Assembly: GCA_027047735.1 (NCBI GenBank) | Contig: JALTUD010000441.1 | Location: 1 to 5,080, forward strand | Source of the DNA: Flavobacteriales bacterium | GTDB lineage: Bacteria > Bacteroidota > Bacteroidia > Flavobacteriales_D > Parvicellaceae | Direction of reading: 5' to 3' | DNA length: 5,080 nt | Part shown: positions 1-5,080 of the stretch, piece after piece | How the letters are laid out: each line of letters opens with the position of its first letter | Position numbering within the stretch: position 1 is the stretch's first letter | The notes under the pieces: generated by a model | What the model was told of the DNA's origin: nothing | Databases searched by the model: none | The model's input: only the letters and a program-made list of their open reading frames with translations | Translations under genes and position numbers: made by a program

Positions 1-179
1 GTAATAAAGATTATTTCATTATTTTACCATTAACAGTAACAAGTTTTAAAATAAGTCTTACATCCCAATTTGTAATAAAAGTTACAACTGTTTATAAAAC
101 TTATCTATTCTAACAAAAATCATAGTCAGGAATATAGAATAAACTTTATCTTTACCAACTCAAAATAACTACATAAAAA
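1..179 (+). promoter_or_regulatory. AT-rich leader upstream of the reductase operon; weak promoter candidate
   Basis: No coding sequence can be supported here. The stretch is strongly AT-rich and directly precedes the redox operon, so it probably holds its promoter. The best match to the Bacteroidota -7 consensus TAnnTTTG is TATCTTTA at 147-154, with one fixed position off, about 25 bases before the start codon. No good TTTG -33 box lies at the expected distance from it. A TTTG at 69-72 has no convincing -7 partner. No Shine-Dalgarno sequence precedes the ATG, which follows an A-run, as is common in this phylum. The promoter call is an inference from position and a partial motif. Confidence 0.3.
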
Positions 180-1187
180 ATGATAGAAACAGATATACTC
201 ATAATAGGAGCAGGTCCCGTGGGACTTTTTACCGTTTTTGAAGCAGGATTACTAAAACTACGATGCCATTTAATTGATTCACTTCCGCAAGTAGGTGGTC
301 AATGTTCTGAGATATACCCCAAAAAACCTATTTACGATATTCCGGCATATCCATCAATCTTAGCCGGCGACTTGACCAAAAATTTAATGGAGCAAATTGC
401 ACCGTTTAAACCAACATTTACTTTAGGAGAAACCGCCGTAAAAATAGAAGAAACCGAAGACAATAAATTTATTGTAACAACAAGCAGAGGAACAAAACAC
501 AAAGCACCGGTTGTAGCCATTGCTGGAGGTTTGGGGGTTTTCGTACCAAGAAAACCACCTATCCCCACACTCAAACAATTTGAAAACAAAGGAGTGGATT
601 ACATTATCAAAGACCCTGAAAAATTCAGAGATAAAAAAGTAGCCATCAGTGGAGGTGGAGATTCCGCTTTAGATTGGGCAATTTATTTAGCCGAAGGAGT
701 AGCAAAAGAAGTTACCCTCATTCACCGTAGCAAAAGTTTTAGAGGACATTTGGACTCCGTGCAAAAAGTAATGGATATGCACGCTCAAGGAAAAATAAAA
801 CTAATGACCGACAGCGAAGTGTATGAATTAGAAGGAGAAGAAAATTTGAATAAAATTCACATCAAGACAAAAGGAGAAGAAGACACCGTTTTAGACGTTG
901 ACTATTGGTTACCTTTATTCGGACTAACGCCAAAATTAGGACCTATTGCCAAATGGGGACTGGAAATAGAAAAAAACTCCATAAAAGTAGATACTTTTGA
1001 TTATAGCACCAACCGCGAAGGAATCTATGCCATCGGAGACGTAAACACCTACCCGGGAAAATTAAAACTGATACTTTGCGGATTTCACGAAGCGACATTA
1101 ATGGTGCAAAGTGCTTTCAAACGCATACACCCCGACAAGAATAATGTTTTAAAATACACCACCGTAAACGGAGTAAACGCATTCTAA
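180..1187 (+). CDS. Ferredoxin--NADP+ reductase, thioredoxin-reductase-like (FAD/NAD(P)-dependent oxidoreductase)
   Basis: This 335-residue flavoprotein probably moves electrons between NADPH and a ferredoxin in the cytoplasm. The N-terminal FAD-binding Rossmann motif is GAGPVG at residues 10-15, followed by LIDSLPQVGGQC at 31-42. A second Rossmann fold for the nicotinamide cofactor has SGGGDSALDWA at 157-167, and HRS at 182-184 is where this family usually contacts the 2'-phosphate of NADPH. The C-terminal FAD motif GIYAIGDV is at 281-288. The redox-active CxxC of true thioredoxin reductases is absent, which with the length points to the YumC-type FNR family. The ATG at 180 is the first possible start, because an in-frame TAA lies at 174-176. 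A ferredoxin gene follows after 6 bases, so the two are very likely co-transcribed and partners. The family is secure; NADPH preference and the electron acceptor are inferred. Confidence 0.92.
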   Translation: MIETDILIIGAGPVGLFTVFEAGLLKLRCHLIDSLPQVGGQCSEIYPKKPIYDIPAYPSILAGDLTKNLMEQIAPFKPTFTLGETAVKIEETEDNKFIVTTSRGTKHKAPVVAIAGGLGVFVPRKPPIPTLKQFENKGVDYIIKDPEKFRDKKVAISGGGDSALDWAIYLAEGVAKEVTLIHRSKSFRGHLDSVQKVMDMHAQGKIKLMTDSEVYELEGEENLNKIHIKTKGEEDTVLDVDYWLPLFGLTPKLGPIAKWGLEIEKNSIKVDTFDYSTNREGIYAIGDVNTYPGKLKLILCGFHEATLMVQSAFKRIHPDKNNVLKYTTVNGVNAF

Positions 1188-1193
1188 CAAACT

Positions 1194-1547
1194 ATGGACA
1201 ATATAATTACAGTAACCGTAATCGACCGCGAGGGAGTTCCTCACGTATTGGAAGCCCCCACCGATATGGAGATGAATATGATGGAATTGTGCAAAAGCTA
1301 TGACCTCCCCGTAAAAGGAACCTGTGGCGGAATGGCCATGTGTGCAACCTGTCAGATGTACGTAGAAAATGACAAAGTTCCCCTTGAAAGAAACGAAAAC
1401 GAACAAAAAATGTTGGACGAAGCCTTCTTCGTAAAAGAAAACAGTCGCTTAGGATGTCAAATAAAAATCACCAATGAAATAGATGGGCTTGTCGTAAGAT
1501 TAGCCCCCGAAGTAGATGAAGAAGACGACGAAGACGATTGGATTTAA
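1194..1547 (+). CDS. [2Fe-2S] ferredoxin, adrenodoxin/ISC type
   Basis: This 117-residue soluble protein is a one-electron carrier. The cluster ligands are visible as C44, C50 and C53 in GTCGGMAMCATC (C-x5-C-x2-C), with the fourth Cys at C88 in LGCQI. This is the spacing of adrenodoxin-like ferredoxins rather than the plant type (C-x4-C-x2-C). C33 is an extra, probably non-ligand cysteine. The last eleven residues are very acidic (EVDEEDDEDDWI region, 106-117), which suits electrostatic docking to a basic partner. The start lies 6 bases after the reductase stop, indicating one transcript and a functional pair. A strong hairpin begins 20 bases after the stop. Roles known for the family include Fe-S assembly and feeding P450 or other oxygenases, and nothing here decides between them. 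Confidence 0.93.
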   Translation: MDNIITVTVIDREGVPHVLEAPTDMEMNMMELCKSYDLPVKGTCGGMAMCATCQMYVENDKVPLERNENEQKMLDEAFFVKENSRLGCQIKITNEIDGLVVRLAPEVDEEDDEDDWI

Positions 1548-1556
1548 ACCAATAAT

Positions 1557-1699
1557 GTGGGCGTTCCCCAAAACACAAAAAGCACATACCCTTACGGGAT
1601 ACGTGCTTTTTGTGTTTTGGGTCGGGCTATCCGTTATATCTTTTGGGTTGCATATATGCAACAACCCAAAAGGATGCCACTTCTATCCCTAACGCGGGG
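1557..1699. repeat. Structured intergenic repeat element with three-way-junction fold
   Basis: The ends pair: GCGTT at 1561-1565 with AACGC at 1691-1695. Inside are two arms. The first is the 19-bp hairpin at 1567-1621. The second pairs GGC (1625-1627) and ATCC (1629-1632) with GGAT (1672-1675) and GCC (1676-1678), then TTTTGGGTT (1641-1649) with AACCCAAAA (1663-1671), and ends in the palindromic GCATATATGC at 1650-1659. This makes a possible three-way junction. From memory, sequences of the form GGGCGTT ... GGTCGGGCTATCCG ... AAAAGGATGCC ... ATCCCTAACGC occur as dispersed repeats in Flavobacteria-like genomes, with variable arm sequence. That is recollection and could not be checked here. 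It contains no gene I can support. Confidence 0.55.
1567..1621. terminator. Long perfect hairpin after the redox operon, probable transcription terminator
   Basis: The arms at 1567-1585 and 1603-1621 are perfect 19-base reverse complements. The 17-base apical region contains a further CCC/GGG pairing (1589-1591 with 1596-1598) around TTAC. The hairpin starts 20 bases after the ferredoxin stop, the right position for an intrinsic terminator. The T-rich stretches lie inside the right arm rather than after it, and there is no clean U-tract beyond 1621, so it may act as an mRNA 3'-end stabiliser instead of a classical terminator. The near-symmetry would let it work on both strands. It also forms one arm of the larger structured repeat at 1557-1699. 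Confidence 0.7.
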
Positions 1700-1750
1700 C
1701 AGGTAAGTGCAAAGAAAATGGAATTTAGTTTTCTTAGACGATGAAAAATA
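1685..1750. repeat. Imperfect direct repeat, copy 1 (3' part of the structured element plus tail)
   Basis: This copy begins ATCCCTAACGCGGG (1685-1698) and ends near TTAGACGATGAAAAAT (1734-1749). It matches 1848-1912 at both ends, with a diverged middle. The copy contains a small hairpin, AAGAAAA (1712-1718) with TTTTCTT (1729-1735), around a 10-base loop. A shorter hairpin in the same place occurs in copy 2, so the fold as well as the sequence seems kept. It overlaps the 3' end of the element at 1557-1699 and extends it downstream. Confidence 0.6.
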
Positions 1751-1784
1751 AATTTGCATAGCACCAGCTATGGTAATTTATTTT
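1745..1784. repeat. AT-rich imperfect hairpin between the two repeat copies
   Basis: AAAATAAATT (1745-1754) pairs perfectly with AATTTATTTT (1775-1784). After a 2x2 internal mismatch, CATAGC (1757-1762) pairs with GCTATG (1767-1772) around an ACCA tetraloop. Sixteen base pairs in 40 bases is more than expected by chance even in AT-rich DNA. It could be part of the same mobile or structured repeat, or an RNA hairpin. It has no coding capacity and no other recognised role. Confidence 0.5.
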
Positions 1785-1830
1785 GAAGAAGTATAAGGAA
1801 AATAAAGCCATTTTATTGTGCTTAGATGCC

Positions 1831-1861
1831 CCCGTGTTAGGGATACAATCCCTAACGCGGG
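1831..1861. repeat. GC-rich hairpin heading the second repeat copy
   Basis: CCCGTGTTAGGGAT (1831-1844) pairs with ATCCCTAACGCGGG (1848-1861) through 13 Watson-Crick pairs and one G-T wobble, around the 3-base loop ACA. The right arm is the same 14-mer that ends the structured element at 1685-1698, and the left arm is nearly its reverse complement. So the hairpin looks like the element's terminal motif present in inverted orientation. It is much more GC-rich than its surroundings. No U-tract follows, so a terminator role is not favoured. Confidence 0.6.
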
Positions 1862-1912
1862 TGAAATTGGCGGATAGAAAGTGAATTTTAGTTTCTTTAG
1901 ATGATGAAAAAT
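1848..1912. repeat. Imperfect direct repeat, copy 2
   Basis: This is the second copy of the sequence at 1685-1750. It starts with the identical ATCCCTAACGCGGG and ends TTTAGATGATGAAAAAT (1896-1912) against CTTAGACGATGAAAAAT in copy 1. The small internal hairpin is retained in shorter form, AGAAA (1876-1880) with TTTCT (1892-1896), around a loop similar to that of copy 1. Everything upstream of ATCCC that is present in copy 1 is missing here and replaced by the inverted arm at 1831-1844. It is probably a truncated or rearranged copy. Confidence 0.6.
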
Positions 1913-2088
1913 CAAACACACCGTTCCCCATCCCCCCACTCACAAATTGTTGATTAATATCCCCCTTTGTGAAATAACTTTTAATCCATTCTTAACGATT
2001 AATTAATAATATAGCACTAATTTAGCAACCTAATTGAAATTAATACGTCAGTAAGAAAGATTAAGAGTATTAATTAAAACCAAAAAAG
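1913..2088 (+). promoter_or_regulatory. Leader and probable promoter region of the large surface-protein gene
   Basis: No gene is seen in this stretch. The first part is C-rich on the + strand (1919-1937) and then becomes strongly AT-rich. The best -7-like match is TAATTTAG at 2018-2025, one fixed base off TAnnTTTG, but no TTTG -33 box lies at the right distance. This would give a 5' leader of about 60 bases. AGAGTATTAATTA at 2064-2076, 25 bases from the start codon, has a close match 23 bases before the next surface-protein gene. The promoter assignment is tentative. Confidence 0.3.
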
Positions 2089-4752
2089 TTGAAACACTTT
2101 ATCACAACCGTAAAATTCGCAACCCTTTGTTGGTTCTTATTTTTAGGGCTTTCTACTCGAGTAACCGCTCAATGCTTCCAAATAGAAAGCATATTAGTTG
2201 ACGCCTGCGGACTTCCCGAAGGAGAAAACGAAATGGTTCGTTTTGCAGTAGGTTCAACAGACCTCTCCACTTCGGATTTAACCGTAAGTTGGGCTACAAC
2301 CGCAAACAATTGGTTAGGCGTTTGTCAAAGTGCATCTACCGCACAAACCACCGCCCAACTCAATGCTACAATTACTACTTGCGGTTATTTAAAAGAACCT
2401 GTAAACGGAGTTTTACCCGCCAATTCAAAAGTTTTACTAATTACAAGCACAAATATAGACGTAAATGCCAATTCATTTGACGGCTTAAACGACACACTAT
2501 ACGTAATCTACCAATGTGCAGGAAATACTGCCGGACATTTTGGTAATTATAACAGTAATTCTTCTACTCGAACACTTACTATGAATTTTGCAGGAGGATG
2601 TACCGATGTTGTTTCGTACGATAGGAGTCTGTTAGTCAATCAAAACGGAATACCGGGAGGTCCATCGGCATTAAGAGACGGCGGAGTAGTTGATTACACA
2701 CCAAATGGAACACCGACGTACAACAATTATGGTTGTCAAGCACCAATTACAGCTACTTCAATTTCCATAACAGGAACACCAACAACCATCTGCCCGCAGG
2801 ATACTATTGCTTTAACAGCTACCGCAAGTAATAACAACGTTATTTGGTGGGGGGGAGCAGGAACATTCTCAGCACAAAATACGACCTCTGTAAGTTACTA
2901 CTCATCAAATGCCGATAATTTTCCATTATGGATTTATGCAGGAATTGCCATCCCCTGTGGCGACACCATAAAAGACAGCATTCAAATCACTCAAAGTACC
3001 TCATCTAATTTATCCGTTACAGCTTCTGCCAACTCCATTTGCGAAGGCGATGTTATCACTTTAACAGCCACGGGAGCAAACGCTTTAATTTGGTTTGACG
3101 GAACAACAACCCCAACAACTACAATCGATACTTCCGGGACATTTTACGCATACACTACTGCTTGCGGTATAGATTCTTCAGGCGTAACTATCACGTGGAA
3201 TGGCGTACCGCCAACTGTAACTCTTTCCGGTGATTCAACGATTTGCCAAGGAGAAACAACTGTAATAACCGCCACCGGAGACGCACCATTTACTTGGAAT
3301 GATAACACAACAGGTACCACTTTTTCTGCAACAAATAGCGGTTTAATTTATGCAATTGCAAGCAATACTTGTGGTAGCGACACAGCTTTCATGAATATAA
3401 CCATAACAGGAACACCTCCAACAGCTCAAATAACAGGCGACACTACGATTTGTGATAATACACCAACCACTTTAACAGCGTCAGGAGGAGACAGTTACTT
3501 ATGGCAAGACGGTTCTACCTCAACAACATTTTCCTCTCTTGCCCAAAGTGGCTACGTTGTCGTGTCCAATGGATGTGGTTCAGATACCGCTCATTTTAAT
3601 ATTATTGATTGGGGAACTTCTCCTTCGGTTTCTCTTAGCGGTAATTCCACTATTTGCCAAGGAGAAACAACTATTATAACCGCCACCGGAGACGCACCAT
3701 TTACTTGGAATGACAACACAACAGGTACTACTTTTTCTGCAACAAATAGCGGTTTAATTTATGCAAGTGTAAGCAATACTTGTGGTAGCGACACTGCGTT
3801 TATGAACATAACCATAACAGGAACACCTCCAACCGCTCAAATTAGCGGAGATACTATTGTTTGTGATAATACACCAACCCTTTTAACAGCTACAGGAGGT
3901 GATAATTATTTATGGCAAGACGGCACTACGGCTACATCATATTCTACTATTGCTCAAAGCGGATACGTTATTGTTTCCAATGGTTGCGGTGCAGATACAG
4001 CTTATTTTAACGTAGTTGATATGGGAAATTCTCCTTCAGCTTCCATAATGGGAGATGTAAACATTTGCAACAATAAAATTTCAACTTTTACAGCAAGCGG
4101 TGGAGATACTTATGTTTGGAGTGACGGAAGTACTTCGTCTTCGTTTTCAACCAACCAAGCCAATCCCATTTATGTCATTGCTATTAATCAATGTGGTCAA
4201 GACACCGCCTATTTGAATTTAATCGACCAAAGTGTATTCGCTAATTTTGAAATGAGTGACTCTGTTGGTTACCAACCATTAATCATTGATTTCACCAATT
4301 ATTCAAACAACGCCAATCAATATGTTTGGGATTTCGGAAATGGAATTACTTCCACCAATGAAGATGAAGAACAAACTTATACACAACAGGGGTTATATAC
4401 AATTCAATTAATAGCTGCCAATGCTTTTTGTACAGATACTGCGATTTCTTTAATCAATATTTTAGATAACGCAAATGTGTTTATTCCAAATTCATTTTCA
4501 CCTAACGGAGACGGATTAAATGATTCATTTGTACCGATTCTGACAAGTATCTCAAGCGAAAATTTCTCTTTCATGATTTTTAACAGAAATGGAGAAATTA
4601 TTTTTAACACCTCACAACCCGGAGAAGCTTGGTATGGAGATTATCTCGGTCAACCTGTCCCTGTTGACACCTATGTTTGGAAAATTATATACAGAGAAGT
4701 CGATAGCCCCGTAAAAATAGAAAAATACGGACATGTAAGTTTAATTCGCTAG
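2089..4752 (+). CDS. Multi-domain secreted/surface protein: Ig-like repeats, PKD domain, T9SS type B (CHU_C) sorting domain
   Basis: This 887-residue protein is probably exported by Sec and then by the type IX system to the cell surface or medium. Residues 1-27 form a signal peptide (hydrophobic core about 10-22, likely cleavage VTA|Q). Residues 28-220 are a Cys-containing N-terminal domain with DACGLPEGENEM at 38-49. About seven Ig-like modules follow (roughly 221-304, 305-373, 374-443, 444-510, 511-580, 581-647, 648-715), most with a Cys near each end that could pair. A PKD domain at 717-792 shows YVWDFGNG at 745-752 and GLYTIQL at 768-774. The CHU_C domain at 796-887 has FIPNSFSPNGDGLND and ends GHVSLIR. 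The start is TTG at 2089: an in-frame TAA at 2071-2073 leaves no upstream ATG, and the first internal ATG (residue 49) would remove the signal peptide. No enzyme domain is seen, so adhesion or matrix binding is plausible, but the ligand is unknown. Confidence 0.88.
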   Translation: MKHFITTVKFATLCWFLFLGLSTRVTAQCFQIESILVDACGLPEGENEMVRFAVGSTDLSTSDLTVSWATTANNWLGVCQSASTAQTTAQLNATITTCGYLKEPVNGVLPANSKVLLITSTNIDVNANSFDGLNDTLYVIYQCAGNTAGHFGNYNSNSSTRTLTMNFAGGCTDVVSYDRSLLVNQNGIPGGPSALRDGGVVDYTPNGTPTYNNYGCQAPITATSISITGTPTTICPQDTIALTATASNNNVIWWGGAGTFSAQNTTSVSYYSSNADNFPLWIYAGIAIPCGDTIKDSIQITQSTSSNLSVTASANSICEGDVITLTATGANALIWFDGTTTPTTTIDTSGTFYAYTTACGIDSSGVTITWNGVPPTVTLSGDSTICQGETTVITATGDAPFTWNDNTTGTTFSATNSGLIYAIASNTCGSDTAFMNITITGTPPTAQITGDTTICDNTPTTLTASGGDSYLWQDGSTSTTFSSLAQSGYVVVSNGCGSDTAHFNIIDWGTSPSVSLSGNSTICQGETTIITATGDAPFTWNDNTTGTTFSATNSGLIYASVSNTCGSDTAFMNITITGTPPTAQISGDTIVCDNTPTLLTATGGDNYLWQDGTTATSYSTIAQSGYVIVSNGCGADTAYFNVVDMGNSPSASIMGDVNICNNKISTFTASGGDTYVWSDGSTSSSFSTNQANPIYVIAINQCGQDTAYLNLIDQSVFANFEMSDSVGYQPLIIDFTNYSNNANQYVWDFGNGITSTNEDEEQTYTQQGLYTIQLIAANAFCTDTAISLINILDNANVFIPNSFSPNGDGLNDSFVPILTSISSENFSFMIFNRNGEIIFNTSQPGEAWYGDYLGQPVPVDTYVWKIIYREVDSPVKIEKYGHVSLIR
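2849..2855 (+). repeat. G7 homopolymer inside the surface-protein gene
   Basis: Seven consecutive G residues encode part of WWGGAG (residues 253-258) in the first Ig-like module. Such a run is unusual in this AT-rich gene. G-runs in surface-protein genes can slip during replication, and a change of one base here would truncate the protein before the PKD and sorting domains. At seven bases the run is short for an active phase-variable tract. The reading frame is intact as given. Confidence 0.8.
3208..4029 (+). repeat. Two tandem 411-bp coding repeats, each an Ig-like module pair
   Basis: Unit 1 (3208-3618, residues 374-510) and unit 2 (3619-4029, residues 511-647) are in phase, with a period of exactly 411 bases or 137 codons, fixed by ATTTGCCAAGGAGAAACAAC at 3241 and 3652. 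Each unit holds two Ig-like modules, one with ICQGETT and WNDNTTG, the other with CDNTP and LWQDG. Compared by eye, the first half differs at about 15 of 200 bases and the second half at about 40 of 200. A further half unit resembling the second module follows at residues 648-715. The unit was probably duplicated by recombination within the gene. Confidence 0.9.
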
Positions 4753-4971
4753 ATTACTTAAACCTTAGAACAAGTCTTATAAAGTGCTTTATTTTCCTTC
4801 CCCATCTTCATAAGCTCATCTTTTCACCCTTGATAGTCAACTATTAGTCAAAAAACGGAGTGGTGAATGTTAAATTTTACTTAAAATCTATTATCTTAGT
4901 AAATTAACTCAGAGTTAATCAATCAACTATTATCAACTAATCATATATAGAATATTAATTACTATAGACTT
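4753..4971 (+). promoter_or_regulatory. AT-rich intergenic region between the two surface-protein genes, with a small palindrome
   Basis: No gene is seen. A weak hairpin ATAAA/TTTAT at 4779-4792 followed by TTT might end the upstream transcript, but it is only 5 bp. A perfect dyad, ATTAACTC-A-GAGTTAAT, lies at 4903-4919 and could be an operator or chance in AT-rich DNA. TATCTTAG at 4892-4899 is one base off the Bacteroidota -7 consensus, without a clear -33 partner. AGAATATTAATTA at 4949-4961 lies 23 bases before the next start codon and resembles a sequence at the same distance before the 2089 start. Confidence 0.3.
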
Positions 4972-5080
4972 ATGAAGAATGCAATCAGTTTTATTTTATT
5001 TTTGTTATTGAGTGAATTTCTTATTGCTCAAGGAGAAGGAAACAATTGGTATTTTGGTGTATATGCAGGAATCACATTCA
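4972..5080 (+). CDS. Secreted/surface protein, N-terminal fragment (runs off the window)
   Basis: Only the first 36 codons are present. Residues 1-19 form a signal peptide: KN at the start, a long hydrophobic core FILFLLL, and a likely cleavage after IA before Q20. The mature protein begins QGEGNNWYFGVYAGITF. From general knowledge, a start of the form NNWYFG-x-x-AG-x-x-F is common in Bacteroidota secreted proteins that carry PKD or CHU_C domains near the C-terminus, so this may be a second T9SS cargo. The ATG at 4972 is well placed for the signal peptide. Function cannot be assigned from this fragment. The same strand and similar protein type as the upstream gene suggest a surface-protein cluster, although a 219-base gap argues for a separate promoter. 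Confidence 0.75.
   Translation, partial: MKNAISFILFLLLSEFLIAQGEGNNWYFGVYAGITF

Noticed and set aside
332..589. An 85-codon - strand frame inside the reductase gene
   Set aside because: It is antisense to a clear conserved protein and is explained by the codon composition of that gene.
1149..1406. An 85-codon - strand frame over the reductase/ferredoxin junction
   Set aside because: It lies antisense to two well-supported genes, and its His- and Tyr-rich translation resembles no known family.
1919..1937. C-rich run considered as a G-quadruplex on the - strand
   Set aside because: Only two adjacent G-runs of suitable length are present on that strand, with no regular four-run pattern.
1734..1943. 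A 69-codon open frame on the - strand in the intergenic block
   Set aside because: It runs straight through the hairpins and the second repeat copy, has no recognisable motif or domain, and its composition follows the repeat rather than a protein. Repeats of this kind often give spurious frames.
2289..2480. A 63-codon + strand frame within the large surface-protein gene
   Set aside because: It is an out-of-frame shadow in a gene whose main frame has clear domains, and its translation is basic and motif-free.
3208..4029. Tandem repeats considered as a CRISPR array
   Set aside because: The 411-bp units are in-frame protein-coding modules with codon-level divergence, not short identical repeats with unique spacers.
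4404..4610. A 68-codon - strand frame over the PKD/CHU_C region
   Set aside because: It is antisense to the conserved sorting domain and has no features of its own.

Overview
The window looks like a chromosomal segment of a Bacteroidota bacterium, most likely of the Flavobacteriia or a relative. The reasons are the AT-rich intergenic DNA, the lack of clear Shine-Dalgarno sequences, and a large secreted protein that ends in a CHU_C / gliding-motility-associated C-terminal domain, the sorting signal of the type IX secretion system (T9SS). All genes recognised are on the + strand, and genus cannot be fixed from this sequence.

Positions 180-1547 hold a compact two-gene redox operon: a thioredoxin-reductase-like ferredoxin--NADP+ reductase (180-1187), then after 6 bases an adrenodoxin-type [2Fe-2S] ferredoxin (1194-1547). 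Together they would pass electrons from NADPH through FAD to a soluble 2Fe-2S carrier. The acceptor enzyme is not in the window.

Positions 1548-2088 carry no convincing gene but are densely structured. A 19-bp perfect hairpin lies just after the ferredoxin stop and probably ends the operon. It sits inside a larger element (about 1557-1699) whose ends pair (GCGTT with AACGC) and which can fold as a three-way junction. The 3' part of this element recurs at 1848-1912 behind a second strong hairpin, with a further long AT-rich hairpin between the two copies. I read this block as one full and one partial copy of a dispersed Bacteroidota repeat, and it is the least explained part of the window.

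Positions 2089-4752 encode an 887-residue modular surface or secreted protein, starting at TTG: signal peptide, a Cys-containing N-terminal domain, about seven Ig-like modules, one PKD domain and a T9SS type B C-terminal domain. Two neighbouring Ig modules have been duplicated as a 411-bp tandem unit. After a 219-base AT-rich gap with a small palindrome, a second signal-peptide protein starts at 4972 and runs off the window. Its first mature residues resemble other T9SS surface proteins, so the right-hand side may be a small surface-protein cluster.
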